Shown one piece after another: positions 43,401-51,829 of a DNA stretch of 64,000 nucleotides. Position numbers and translations under genes: made by a program. Source of the stretch: Aptenodytes patagonicus (Eukaryota > Chordata > Aves > Sphenisciformes > Spheniscidae); contig NC_134954.1 of assembly GCF_965638725.1 (NCBI RefSeq), forward strand, positions 3,529,001 to 3,593,000, given 5' to 3'. Each line of letters begins with the position of its first letter. The stretch's first letter is position 1. The notes under the pieces were generated by a model that was given only the letters and a program-made list of their open reading frames with translations, was not told the DNA's origin and searched no databases.

Positions 43401-46007
43401 CAGTTTGGAAGAGAGTTTTTTCCCCAAAAGCTTTCATCCCTGGTCATCTACTCTCACTGGAGCGTAGGACTGAATGTCTTTTGGGTTTTTTAATGGCTTT
43501 AACTAGTGCTATTGACAACCACACCTTTAGAAAAAGTTGTGCTGGGCATCATGCGAAGAGAATAACTGGCTGTCTATATATTTTGGATAAATCATTTTTA
43601 GACAGGTTCTGAGCTGAGTGAACTAATGAAGCCAATTTCTACAGAAAAGTAAATTGAGCTTTTCTGGTATTCCACAAGGGACACTTAAGAAGGCCCTCCC
43701 TTTAACGGAGGGATGATTTGATTTTAGTATGGATCAAATAAAAATGTTTCAGACAAAAATGTAGCTCTTTTTATGTTAAATTTTATGCAGCTTTGTATCT
43801 TATCAGTGCATATAGTGAAATGTTTTAGAAAAGATTTAATTTTTAAAGCCCATATTGTGCACAGGCAGGCTAAAAACGTCACTTATCTTAAAGCCAAAAA
43901 GTTTTCAAAGCATTGGAATGAGTGCAACGTATTTTCTGTGGTTTTTCCATGGGTGGATGACATTGAGACTGTTCTGAAGCTTAAAATGTCTTTCACTTTG
44001 AGGCAAATTTTCATCTTTGTAATATTTACTGCAAGGACAGAGGTGGTCCGTGGCTAAGGCACAGGAGTGCTTCAAATCAGCAAGACCAGAATCTGGCAAC
44101 AGAATTTGTTGTATGATCTCAAGAAATCCCTTATCTTTGGTGTCTCTGTTTCCTCATGTTTGAAAACTATCACTGTGTCCCTGCATTCTTGGGGGGGGGG
44201 GGGGGGGGTGTCTCGGTATGGCTCAACACGGCTTTGAAAGTGTTAGCTCACCTGAAAGCTGCAGTCACGTTGAGCTCCACCCGAGCTGGTTAGCCGTGTT
44301 GACAACATGGCCAGGTGTCGGTGAGTTTCCTCCTGGTTCAAAAGCCGTGGTTCCTAAAGCAAGGAGATGCAATTCAGCAAAACCACGGTCTGTGAAGTCT
44401 GAGTGTTTTGGGCTTGATGAGTGAAGTACTGTTGTTTTACCTGAAAATTATTACTGCTGTTCAGAAATAGAATCCACTCTAAAATACCAAATTAAGCAGG
44501 TTGCTTAAAGCTGCACAGAAAATTACAGATGTGTAGTTTCCAATTCCATGAGAAATCTCCACTCTTAGGAGAAGAGACTGCTGCAGAAGGGCTTGGGGGT
44601 TGTTTGGTGTTTCCAGCCATGCTTCTGGAAATCCTGTATTGGATGTATATTGATTTCATGCCCCCTAAGGTATTGCTCATGCCAGGGCTGGGTTCCCACC
44701 CCTAGCCATGTAAAGTCTGAATTTCAGCACCGTGTAGGGCCCGAGAGCTGTTGGCAGCTGAGGCTGCAGCATGAAAATGCAGGATCAGCCCCTTTGTGGT
44801 TCTGGCTAGGCTTCCTTTCCCTTTAGTCAACACCATCCAATTTGAAGTGGCAATATCTGTTGAAAGGGATTTTCAGGTGCCTTTGTAAAAGCTCCTGGGG
44901 GGTGCTTTTAACTCTCTGCTTTTCTACAGACTTCCTCTGTAATCTCGGTGATGTCTATTAAGCTCTCAGTGCTGTCAGCACAAGAACAGCTGTCAAAATC
45001 TGTAGTGATTGAACAACACAAGGAAGACTGAGATCATGGGAAGCTTCTCTTAGGATATTGCAGACTCTTTTAGCCATAGCTTTTTGCGGAGGAGGCGGCT
45101 GCCCTCTGGACTTCCGTGGAATTACCTCCCATGCTCCTTCTTGCTCTCGCTCCGGCAGAGCAGGTAGCAGGCTTTGCACTGTGCCTGGAGAACATATTGG
45201 TTGGAATGATATTTGTGGGCAATGGATGGTTCAGAGACACCTTACAGGGTTTGGGGGTTGTACATGCTACCACTTCCTAGGCCGAAGCAGCCAACAACAT
45301 TTCTGGCACTGGTGCAGTGATACCCATTTTGAATAAATTGGAAGATACCTGCATTTCCTTCAGTCCTGTTCATGTGGCTATGTGGCTGAGGGCACCACTG
45401 TCCGCTTAGGCATGTCCCTCACATTGGATACCTTTAGTATTCAGATCGGAACAGAAGACGGTGAGAAGGTACTTTTTTTTTAAATGCTATTTTGAACTTG
45501 TGGAGTACTACCCCAATGGCAAGACAGCACATAGCCCATGGGATTGTATGTTGACGTGTAAACTGCTCCTTCAAGTTAGAGCTTAACCCCCTTCTCATTT
45601 GCTCTTTTGCTGCCAGACTGAAATGATGGGGCTTTTAAATTCATTTTATCTGAACTTGAGCAAGAGGAAGTGGAGAACCAGACCTGGGGCTCAGGTTTGT
45701 GAAAGGCAGGATCAGGCCGCAGGGCAAGAGAATTGTGCTGTGATTCTGCCATCTCGCTGGGAGCTGTGGTGGAGCTGTTACAGGAGGGAGAGCAGTTCTA
45801 CTTGAAAAGAGACGTCAATGAAGCTAATGCTGCTGTTGTGTTTGATTTACAGTGGGAAGCCCCATCCCTGTAAAACGGAACTTGAACCCCACCACTGAAG
45901 AGATTGAAGAGCTACATGCATTGTATCTACAGAAACTAAGAAAATTATTTGAAGAACACAAAAGAAATTATGGGATCCCTGAGCATAAATCTCTCATCTT
46001 TGAGTAG
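22381..46007 (+). CDS. MOGAT1: Monoacylglycerol O-acyltransferase 1 (complete, 6 coding exons, 334 aa)
   Basis: MOGAT1 transfers a fatty acyl group from acyl-CoA to 2-monoacylglycerol to give diacylglycerol at the ER membrane. Exons 22381-22474, 32864-33042, 33469-33670, 38237-38411, 42494-42693 and 45853-46007 join in one frame of 1005 nt (334 aa plus TAG); human MOGAT1 is 335 aa. The N-terminus [10 protein letters not shown] is that of the family. Hydrophobic segments at about 19-31 and 36-60 form the N-terminal membrane anchor. YFP is at 87-89 and the DGAT2-family HPHG motif is at 109-112 (GFHPHG). FGENELF (226-232) and PLFHARG (259-265) are conserved blocks. All splice sites are GT-AG with matching phases. 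MOGAT2 and DGAT2 are the nearest alternatives; the N-terminus, length and position next to FARSB favour MOGAT1. Confidence 0.96.
22475..32863 (+). other. MOGAT1: MOGAT1 intron 1 (10.4 kb), non-coding
   Basis: The first about 250 bp are still GC-rich; the rest is ordinary intron. A (TAA)n run lies near 24007 and a degraded MIR-like fragment near 32,280. No coding exon of another gene was recognised; the longest minus-strand ORF (25034-25375) has no familiar motif. Confidence 0.6.
32275..32395 (-). repeat. MIR-like SINE fragment
   Basis: The stretch with CATCCCTATTTTATAGGTAA followed by AATAAATTAAG and TTGCCTGACATCAC resembles the reverse complement of the MIR segment CTCAGTTTCC...ATGGGGATAAT. 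It is old and diverged. It was recognised by eye, so the borders are approximate. Confidence 0.45.
32864..33042 (+). CDS. MOGAT1: MOGAT1 coding exon 2 (residues 32-91)
   Basis: The acceptor is CTTGTAG|CA and the donor CAC|GTGAGT. It encodes the second hydrophobic segment ([20 protein letters not shown]), then [17 protein letters not shown] and EYFPIH. The acceptor is a TAGCAG tandem. Use of the first AG gives the same spacing as human MOGAT1; use of the second would drop one residue without shifting the frame. Confidence 0.95.
33469..33670 (+). CDS. MOGAT1: MOGAT1 coding exon 3 (residues 92-158 plus 1 nt), HPHG motif
   Basis: The acceptor is TTTTTCAG|CTT and the donor GCTG|GTAGGT. It carries [10 protein letters not shown], the motif thought to be at the active site of DGAT2-family acyltransferases, then [15 protein letters not shown] and [12 protein letters not shown] second GTAAAA four bases downstream would break the frame with exon 4. 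Intron 2 is only 426 bp. Confidence 0.96.
34340..34480 (+). repeat. MIR-like SINE fragment in MOGAT1 intron 3
   Basis: The order GGGAGAC...CTAGCTCTTATTCCTGAC...CAGATGCTGCGATTTCAGAT follows the MIR/CORE-SINE head (GGAGACCTGGGTTCTATTCC...) and the start of its core. It is strongly diverged. Confidence 0.4.
35368..37170 (-). mobile_element. CR1 LINE, 5'-truncated, reverse transcriptase region
   Basis: A CR1 non-LTR retrotransposon lies antisense in MOGAT1 intron 3. Its 3' end is the avian-type CATAGAATCATAGAATAG tail (plus-strand view) at 35368-35385. Translated on the minus strand it shows reverse-transcriptase blocks: [64 protein letters not shown] and the catalytic FADDTKL (a YADD-type box). 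The C-terminal region is also present ([20 protein letters not shown]). The coding frame is broken by two shifts, near 36,350-36,390 and near 36,035, so it is a dead copy. The 5' end is lost at about 37,170 (plus or minus 30). Full CR1 elements are about 4.5 kb. Confidence 0.93.
37229..37370. repeat. A/C-only low-complexity tract (142 nt)
   Basis: Over 142 bases the plus strand is A or C except one T (37312) and one G (37349). It contains A-runs up to about 15 and C-runs up to 7. The minus strand is therefore G/T with several G4-G7 runs. It begins about 60 bp from the truncated 5' end of the CR1. Confidence 0.9.
38035..38140 (-). repeat. MIR-like tRNA-SINE fragment in MOGAT1 intron 3
   Basis: On the minus strand ATAGGACAGTGTTCAAAGAT, TTGGGTTCAACCCCCTAACT and CTCTTAGGTAAGTCCTTTGA follow the MIR order: tRNA-derived head with a B-box-like GGTTCAA, CTCTGCCAC, then GGGCAAGTCACTT. 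It ends about 100 bp before exon 4. Confidence 0.5.
38237..38411 (+). CDS. MOGAT1: MOGAT1 coding exon 4 (residues 159-216 plus 2 nt)
   Basis: The acceptor is CTGAAG|GA and the donor CATGG|GTAGGT. It encodes [36 protein letters not shown] and [12 protein letters not shown], conserved MOGAT/DGAT2 blocks. The pyrimidine tract before the acceptor is weak (AAAATGTTTGCTCCTGAAG). Confidence 0.95.
38515..38600 (-). repeat. Possible MIR-like fragment in MOGAT1 intron 4
   Basis: GTTACTTGTCTAAGAACGTG followed by TGGCATAAGAGCCAG resembles the reverse complement of the MIR core and head (AAGTCACACAGC...TGGCAGAGCCAG). It is the weakest of the set. Confidence 0.35.
39800..39910 (-). repeat. tRNA-derived SINE head in MOGAT1 intron 4
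   Basis: On the minus strand TGTAGCCTGGTGGTTAAGGT is an A-box-like block. GTAGGTTTCAAGTCAC, about 35 bp later, is B-box-like (GGTTCRANTC). The spacing is that of an RNA polymerase III promoter of a tRNA-derived SINE. Confidence 0.5.
41151..41679 (-). mobile_element. Solo LTR of an avian endogenous retrovirus (529 bp)
   Basis: The element starts TG (TGTTGTGGTTTAACC) and ends CA (GAAACCAGGACA). It is flanked by near-identical 6-bp sites, AAGGTT (41145-41150) and AAGGCT (41680-41685), that fit a target-site duplication with one mutation. Read on the minus strand it has a CATGACGTCATG-like CRE area, a degraded TATA-like ACATAAA near 41,416 and an ATTAAA signal near 41,284, in the order U3-R-U5. 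This gives its orientation. No gag, pol or env coding sequence is present, as expected after LTR-LTR recombination. Its text matches an LTR type I recall as common in bird genomes; the exact family is not assigned. Confidence 0.85.
41304..41322. repeat. (ATA)n microsatellite inside the LTR
   Basis: A run of AATATAATAATAATAATA units lies in the U5/R side of the solo LTR. It is likely variable in length. Confidence 0.7.
42494..42693 (+). CDS. MOGAT1: MOGAT1 coding exon 5 (residues 217-283 plus 1 nt)
   Basis: The acceptor is TTTTACAG|G and the donor GTTG|GTAAGT. It encodes [36 protein letters not shown] and PYRQPIHTV. The LVPV-x-x-FGE-x-E-L block is a family hallmark. Confidence 0.96.
44040..44165 (+). 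repeat. MIR-like SINE in MOGAT1 intron 5
   Basis: The order TCCGTGGCTAAGGCACAGGA, AGACCAGAATCTGGCAAC, TTGTATGATCTCAAG, CTCTGTTTCCTCATG follows the MIR layout from the A-box region to the core. It is the most complete of the SINE fossils here. Confidence 0.55.
44191..44208 (+). repeat. Run of 18 G
   Basis: An uninterrupted G18 homopolymer followed by TGTCTCGG lies just downstream of the MIR-like SINE. It could form a G-quadruplex, and its length is easily mis-sequenced. Confidence 0.9.
45853..46007 (+). CDS. MOGAT1: MOGAT1 coding exon 6 (residues 284-334, stop)
   Basis: The acceptor is GATTTACAG|TG. The exon encodes [20 protein letters not shown] and [21 protein letters not shown], with a TAG stop at 46005-46007. 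The GIPEH tail matches MOGAT1 C-termini. The 3' UTR follows. Confidence 0.96.
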
Positions 46008-46372
46008 CAAATTGCAATTTGTAATTCCAAATCTCATGGAAAAAAACAGTGTATGCTGAAAGATGCCTTTCTTGCAATCTGTATTTTGCAATCTGTAATT
46101 ATCCTTGTGTAAGGAATAATTTTAAGAAGGGATTATTAGATGATTTATTGATTTTTATCTTACTCTTGGGGGGAAAAAAAATCCTTAGGGTGTGAGCCTC
46201 GAAGCCAGTACTGTTTTGAGTTGTCTTTTTAGGTTCATCTGTACCAGAAATGCTAGTGAGAGACTCCACACAGATGTTCTTACCACCATGGTACCTAACC
46301 ATAGCTTGAGCAGAGGAAATTGCCCCAGCATGAGATCACAAGCAGGAAAAGCATAAACCTGGGAAGTCTTTG

Positions 46373-46378
46373 ATTAAA
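46373..46378 (+). terminator. Candidate poly(A) signal ATTAAA for MOGAT1
   Basis: ATTAAA lies 366 bp after the stop codon, with a GGGTTGTTCTCTG stretch about 40 bp downstream. It would give a short 3' UTR. It is a weaker hexamer than the two AATAAA sites further on. Confidence 0.3.
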
Positions 46379-47632
46379 AGTTGAGAGACTTACCAGCATG
46401 TCTCAAACATGACATCGGGTTGTTCTCTGAATATCAGAAAACCCTGCTGCTCTTCATAGACATGAAGGTGTATGTTTTCAGCAGATGGCTATTATAAGCC
46501 ATTTACATGTGAATTCAAGAAGAAATAGGAGCTTTCTGCCCTGTATAGGATATCGGCAAAAGTGGTTTGTCCAAGTTACGGAGCAGAGCAAACCCTCTGT
46601 GTGGAGAACAGTGCGTTGAGTTTTCTGTGTGCACGTATATGCTGGGTGGTGGGAAGCACTGAATGATGTGACTTTTTTGGACAAGCTGTGCTTTGGATCG
46701 CCAGTTTGGAAGATGAAGCAGCTTTGTTTGGTTCCAGCCTCGGAGGAGATGGCAGGCACAGGACAGGAGAGGTGTACCGAGGAAGCTAGTGGGGGAATCA
46801 CGTGAACTTTACATCTTGTGCAACTTAAAAATGATCATATGCCAGGCGCTTCCACAGAAGGAAAGGATCCCAGTTTCAGTCTAGTTCTGAAACTTCACCA
46901 AGGAAAGCGTACTTGATATATGCCTTTTTCTTCCCCACCGATAGATGTGGGGAAGTATGTGGAAAGGTGTGCTGCAGTGTGACACAGCTGTAATTGCCAA
47001 GGCAGGGTGAGCACAGCTCTAGGGTGCAGCAGGTTAAGAGGATGCTTTCTATACAAAGCAGGTGCCTAAATTTGAGAGAAGGTTTATCCTAAATGTGGAT
47101 ATCCATGTAAGAAAAGAAAAGAAAAAAAAATCTTAGCCAAACTCTTTTTCAGTTAAAATGCCTAGGTCTTGGAGATGGTGGTGTGTGAAGAGAATTACAG
47201 TATATTATTGCTTTTTTTACGAGATAAATCCTTGTATTTGTAAATGCTTTCTATCTGCACGTGGGCCTTGCAGATATGGTTCTATTGAAGCGTTTGGTTT
47301 GCTTTAAGCAGTTTTGGTGCCTGAATATTATGTCAGTTAGGTGCTCTGACGGGACATGCACAGGCTTGTCAGGCAGCCTGGGGCATCTGCAGCTGGGTCA
47401 GTTCAGCACTGGGGTGCTCCAGGAATAGCAGGAGTGGCTCCACAAAGGCACTGGACACATTGTGTGCTTGCTGGGCTGGAGTTTCCTTAGAAGAAACGCG
47501 GTTGGGACTGTGGGAAAAAGTTAAAACTCTGGAAAGAAAAGATCTTAGCAAGAGGAAGGTGGTTAAAGAAAAGAGTGGAAATATCTCGACTCCTATGGAG
47601 TGGACTCCTAATGAACCAAAGCCCCAAAGCTG

Positions 47633-47638
47633 AATAAA
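47633..47638 (+). terminator. Candidate poly(A) signal AATAAA for MOGAT1
   Basis: This is the first canonical AATAAA after the stop, 1.6 kb downstream. It is followed by a T/G-rich stretch (TGTATGTTGATCTGATGTGC) at about 47,659, suited to a downstream element. Confidence 0.4.
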
Positions 47639-48870
47639 TATTTGCCAGACAGAGCGGATGTATGTTGATCTGATGTGCTCTGAAAAAACCTCCCGCAACA
47701 AGTCGGTTTCCTTAGGAAGGCTGTTCCTTCTGATGCCTATCTGTCATTCAGATGAGACCCGCACCGAGCCGGTGAATCCCGCTCTCGCTTTCTCTAGGAT
47801 GACAGATGTCTTTCTGGGAGCCAGGGCTGGAATTCGTGATGCCTGAAGGAGTAGCCCCCTCTTCCCTGACAGACTGCTGTCGATGTGCCCACAATGCACC
47901 TCTACTCTACTTGAGCTTTCTTGGCGCCGCGTGTGCTTGCCCTCCCTTCCCATGCTTTTGCTGCTCTGTGGTGTAGACATCTTACTTCCTCACTCTCTGT
48001 CCATCTTTCCCTGGGTTAAGATCTCTGAAGGACTATGTATGCATACAAAATACTGAGCGGTGGCTTATCGTTCAGCAGAAATGGATTTTAGGAGCAGGGC
48101 TTGGGAAGAGGAAGCGCTGTGGCTGTCCATGTTTAACACGAGCTTAAGGTCGGGATCGTTTCAGCTCTTGGAAAGGCACATGTCTAGGGAGGTCAAACAC
48201 GGCAGGCTTGATACCTGGGAAGAGGTCTCCAGGGTCCCGAGGACTGTAGTAAGTGATGAGCCCCGAGGAGTCATTTTTGCCCAGCCAGCTGTGTGAAATG
48301 GCCTTTGGATTTGGTTTTCTTGCTGCCTGCTCTGATGAGTAGTGCCAATTGCTCATGAAAGAAGAATTTGGAGTCTGTGTCAGACTGCTCTCTCCTAGAT
48401 CATCTGCTCTAATGAGATATTTCCTCTCATTCTCAGTCTGCTCTTTTCCCATTACCTTAATGATATAGAAGCTCAGGATGTAAATTTAAAAGCATTAGTG
48501 TTGGGTTGAGGATGGGAAGTAACAACGGATTGTTGTTGATCAAATTAGCCAAAACTTCTAGGGATACTGATTTTTGGGGCAGTATCCGGTCCAGAGGGTA
48601 CCCTACAAACAGGCTTACCTCTGAATTCCGTGAGAAAATTATTTGTGGGCTCTGAATACCATCCATAACTGGCACAGTTAGAACAAGCAGGGATTGTGTC
48701 ACTCTGACTCCTGCAATTTTCATCGCTTTGTAAGAGAGGACGACGGAGGAAAAGAAGAAAACAAAATCTCCAAGCTACTTCGATATGTATATGTTGCTCA
48801 ATAACTGCTGCATATTGCTTACGATGGTCCTCCCAAACTATCTTTTATTAACAAATTGTCTAGCGTATCT

Positions 48871-49078
48871 AGGACTATTTTAAAATGGAATATCGGTCTC
48901 TAAACCTGATAGGCATGGCGTCATGTGAAATACTTACCTCTGTGTCAGTATGTGGATTTGTAAACCAGCCCTGCAGGGCTATTTTAAAATGGGATATCGG
49001 TCTCTAAACCTGATAGGCATGGCGTCATCTAAAATATTTACCTCTGTGTCAGTATGTGGATTTGTAAACCAGCCCTGC
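48871..49078. repeat. Tandem duplication, 2 x 104 bp
   Basis: The unit 48871-48974 is repeated directly at 48975-49078. I count five mismatches in 104 aligned positions and no gaps, about 95 percent identity. The junction AGCCCTGCAGGGCT (48967-48980) is a perfect 14-bp palindrome. The unit has no recognised coding content. Confidence 0.95.
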
Positions 49079-49266
49079 AATACTGAGCTTAAAGGCCAGA
49101 GCCCTGGAAGCTGTAGACCCGTCGCGGCTGGTGCGGGCACCGATCCTACCATTGCTGCGGCCAAGGAGGAGGCTTCCCGTGTTTGTTAGAGTAAGTATCG
49201 ACGCAGACCTCGGTTGCAATTCACGCTTGACAAAGCAAGAGCGAGCAGCTAGTAGGAATGGTGACA

Positions 49267-49279
49267 CCCCCCCCCCCCC
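49267..49279 (+). repeat. Run of 13 C
   Basis: An uninterrupted C13 homopolymer. Length errors are likely here. Confidence 0.85.
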
Positions 49280-49661
49280 AGCTGTGATTAGAAGCAGCAG
49301 GCGGCGCTCGGGTTTCTGGTGGGATGCCCCCACCTCCTGGGGCCTGCTTTGGGGTGTGTTTCTCTTCGTGCCTTTTGATGACATGGGTAATCTCAGGGAA
49401 GCTAGTCATCTGTCAACAAGATAGATACTCTGCCTCTGTACCATGCAAACACCGCCTCCCCAGTGTGCTCGAGGCGACAATGCCTGCCTGTTCCCTTGTG
49501 GGTGAACGTCACTGCCAAATTTCGTTTATAGAAAGCCAATCCTCAAGAATTTTTACTGTGTGAACTACAAAGCGTATTTTACACTTTGTAACTTTTTATG
49601 GTACCTGTGAAATACGAATGTCAGTTGTCTCAATGATTGCTGCGGCAAGGAGGCGTGAGAT

Positions 49662-49667
49662 AATAAA
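49662..49667 (+). terminator. Distal candidate poly(A) signal AATAAA
   Basis: AATAAA is followed within 30 bp by GCTTGTGTTGAGTGG, a good T/G-rich downstream element. It could end a long MOGAT1 3' UTR or an independent transcript. Confidence 0.35.
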
Positions 49668-49817
49668 GGTTTGTACCAAAGCATGCTTGTGTTGAGTGGA
49701 ATTCAAATAGGCATCACCGCTGTTGGGTAAGGGCTTCACCCCTCGGACCTTAGGAGCCTGACTGAACTCGAGGTCATATCAGACTAGCTAGAAGTGCTGA
49801 GAAATCAGGGCGGCAGG

Positions 49818-49846
49818 GAGGACGGACAGAAGGACGGACGGACGGA
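49818..49846. repeat. (GACG)n tetranucleotide microsatellite
   Basis: GACGGACAGAAGGACGGACG continues GACGG, a short imperfect repeat of GGAC/GACG units. Confidence 0.75.
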
Positions 49847-51829
49847 TTGCTCGCTGCAGTCTCCTGAGGGATCACCTGAAGCCAGGTTCCGGCTGGCAGT
49901 CCCAAAGGGTCTGAGGAAGAAGTGATCCACGGCAGGGAAGGGCTGGGCTGCAGCAGCCCACGACCAGGAACGCAGTGCCAAGGGGGTGCAGAAGGCAAGC
50001 CGGAGCACAGGAGGGTGGGCGACTCCTCTGAGGAATTGGTGAAATAATAGCTTTTGGAGTTGAATTCAGCTTAACTTTAAGTTTGAATTTTAAGTGAAAC
50101 TTGCATCAAGGAGTTCAAATCTTAGTATCTGTACCCTAGAAAGAAGAACAAACCCCGCAGAGGCTCCGCTTAACTCTAGGAACTGGGGAACTAAATAGCT
50201 GCTTGGAATAAAAAAAAAGCGTTGCACCTGTCTGTTGGGAAGAGGAAAACCAGCCACCTTAAAACAGCGATGTATTTTAGGGTTGTTTAAAAGTATGGCA
50301 ACGTTTACACTAACAGCCGCAGTGACAGATATGAATTCCCAAGCCTGGGAAAGGCTTATCGTGTTTTGTCACTGTTTTAATACTTTCTTTGCGGAATGAT
50401 CCCACCTTGCATCTCGGTGTCCTATAAAGGGGAAAAATGGATGAAAAGTGAAGCGGCCTTGGATTGCTTTGAAGGAGTCTCATTATACCCGCGTGTGTGT
50501 AAATGGAAGGTGCGTCACGGTTTATCAATGGATCAGCATCACATCCTGTTTTTGCTGAAATACTAAAAAGAAGCAAGTTATACCGGTAAAGCAGGATCCG
50601 GGGAAAAATGAGGAATGGAGAACCGAATCTTCCTGCTTCTTGAAGTGCTGCAGCAACACTAATCCCGATCATGACTGCTTGTGGCAGGTAAGTGATGCTA
50701 CCTCCGCACCCAAGTAGCCGGCTCCGAAGGGAATCGGGTGAACTGAAGGATGTAGATGGTTTTTCGGCTGCCGTTTCTTAAGGTTGGTACGAATTTCACG
50801 TCAGCTGAACTGCCGGAGCGCTGCCTGTATTGCAGCCCCCAGCAGCCCCTCGTCTCTTCTCAGTTCAACAGACTGACTGGCGCTGTAGAGAAGGAAGAGG
50901 AGAAGAGAAAAAGGAGGGAATTCGTTTACTTAATGTAGTCATACGCCAGAGAAATATATCCATCTGAAAAGCAGAAAGAAGGAGGTGCGGAACCACGTGC
51001 TTTACGGTCGCCTTCCATACCCTAACAGCAAGTTTCACAAATAGCGCAAGCTCGGGAAGAACCTTTTGCGGTGCGTAGAGGAAGAGGTTCTCTTGATGCG
51101 TGCTGGGATCAAGAAATAGGGCCTGTGTGGCCTGTGTGTGCTCGGTTTGGCCAACACCTAACCTGGGTCCTTTTCCGTCTTGGAAACAAATGCAACTGGT
51201 TAGCCAAATAACGCCTTCTGTTCGTGCAGTTTATTCTCAGTTAAATTTCCTACCGACGTGAATGGAGCCCCGTTGCCTTTTGAACGGTTACGATCAAATT
51301 TAATAAACAAAGAGCGAGCCCGGCATGTTGGCTGTGAGCTTTGCTTGGCTAACGTGAATCGACGGTGCTCTCATCTTTTCCTTCTGCAGTCAGCAAGAGG
51401 TATTTAAATATAGAGAATAGGTTTGTTGGCTGGAAAACTGGCATTCTTGCTATTTGTAGGGCAGAGACTGTCCTGTGAAGACATGAATTGCAGTGTTTTC
51501 CTGGGGAAATTCCTTGTTTAAGGACCAATTCTTAGACATAATAATATGGACATATAAGTGCTTCAAAATGCATTGAAGTAAAAGTCCGCATTAAAACGGA
51601 ACTAGGTGTTTTATTCGTGGCTGAAATATGTGCTGTTTCTCTAAATTTGCTTGCTGCATATGTACGCAGTAAAACCTAATTTTTCTATTTAAAGCAAGCA
51701 TTTTTTGTCATGATTTTTCCCAAATTACTCCTGCCCAGTAAAGGCCTGTTTAAACAAAGAATCCAGTTAAAACAGGGCGGCCTGTGTACCCTCTACCACT
51801 GTGGTTCTCGCAGAAGATGAGAGGCAGGC

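Larger units (their letters stand above)
42694..45852 (+). other. MOGAT1: MOGAT1 intron 5, non-coding
   Basis: A 3159-bp intron with the MIR-like SINE and the G18 run. No other exon or element was recognised. Confidence 0.6.
46008..51800. other. MOGAT1 3' UTR and intergenic sequence
   Basis: No coding exon was recognised. The stretch holds three poly(A) candidates, the 104-bp tandem duplication, a C13 run and a microsatellite. Where the MOGAT1 transcript ends is not decided by the sequence. Confidence 0.6.
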
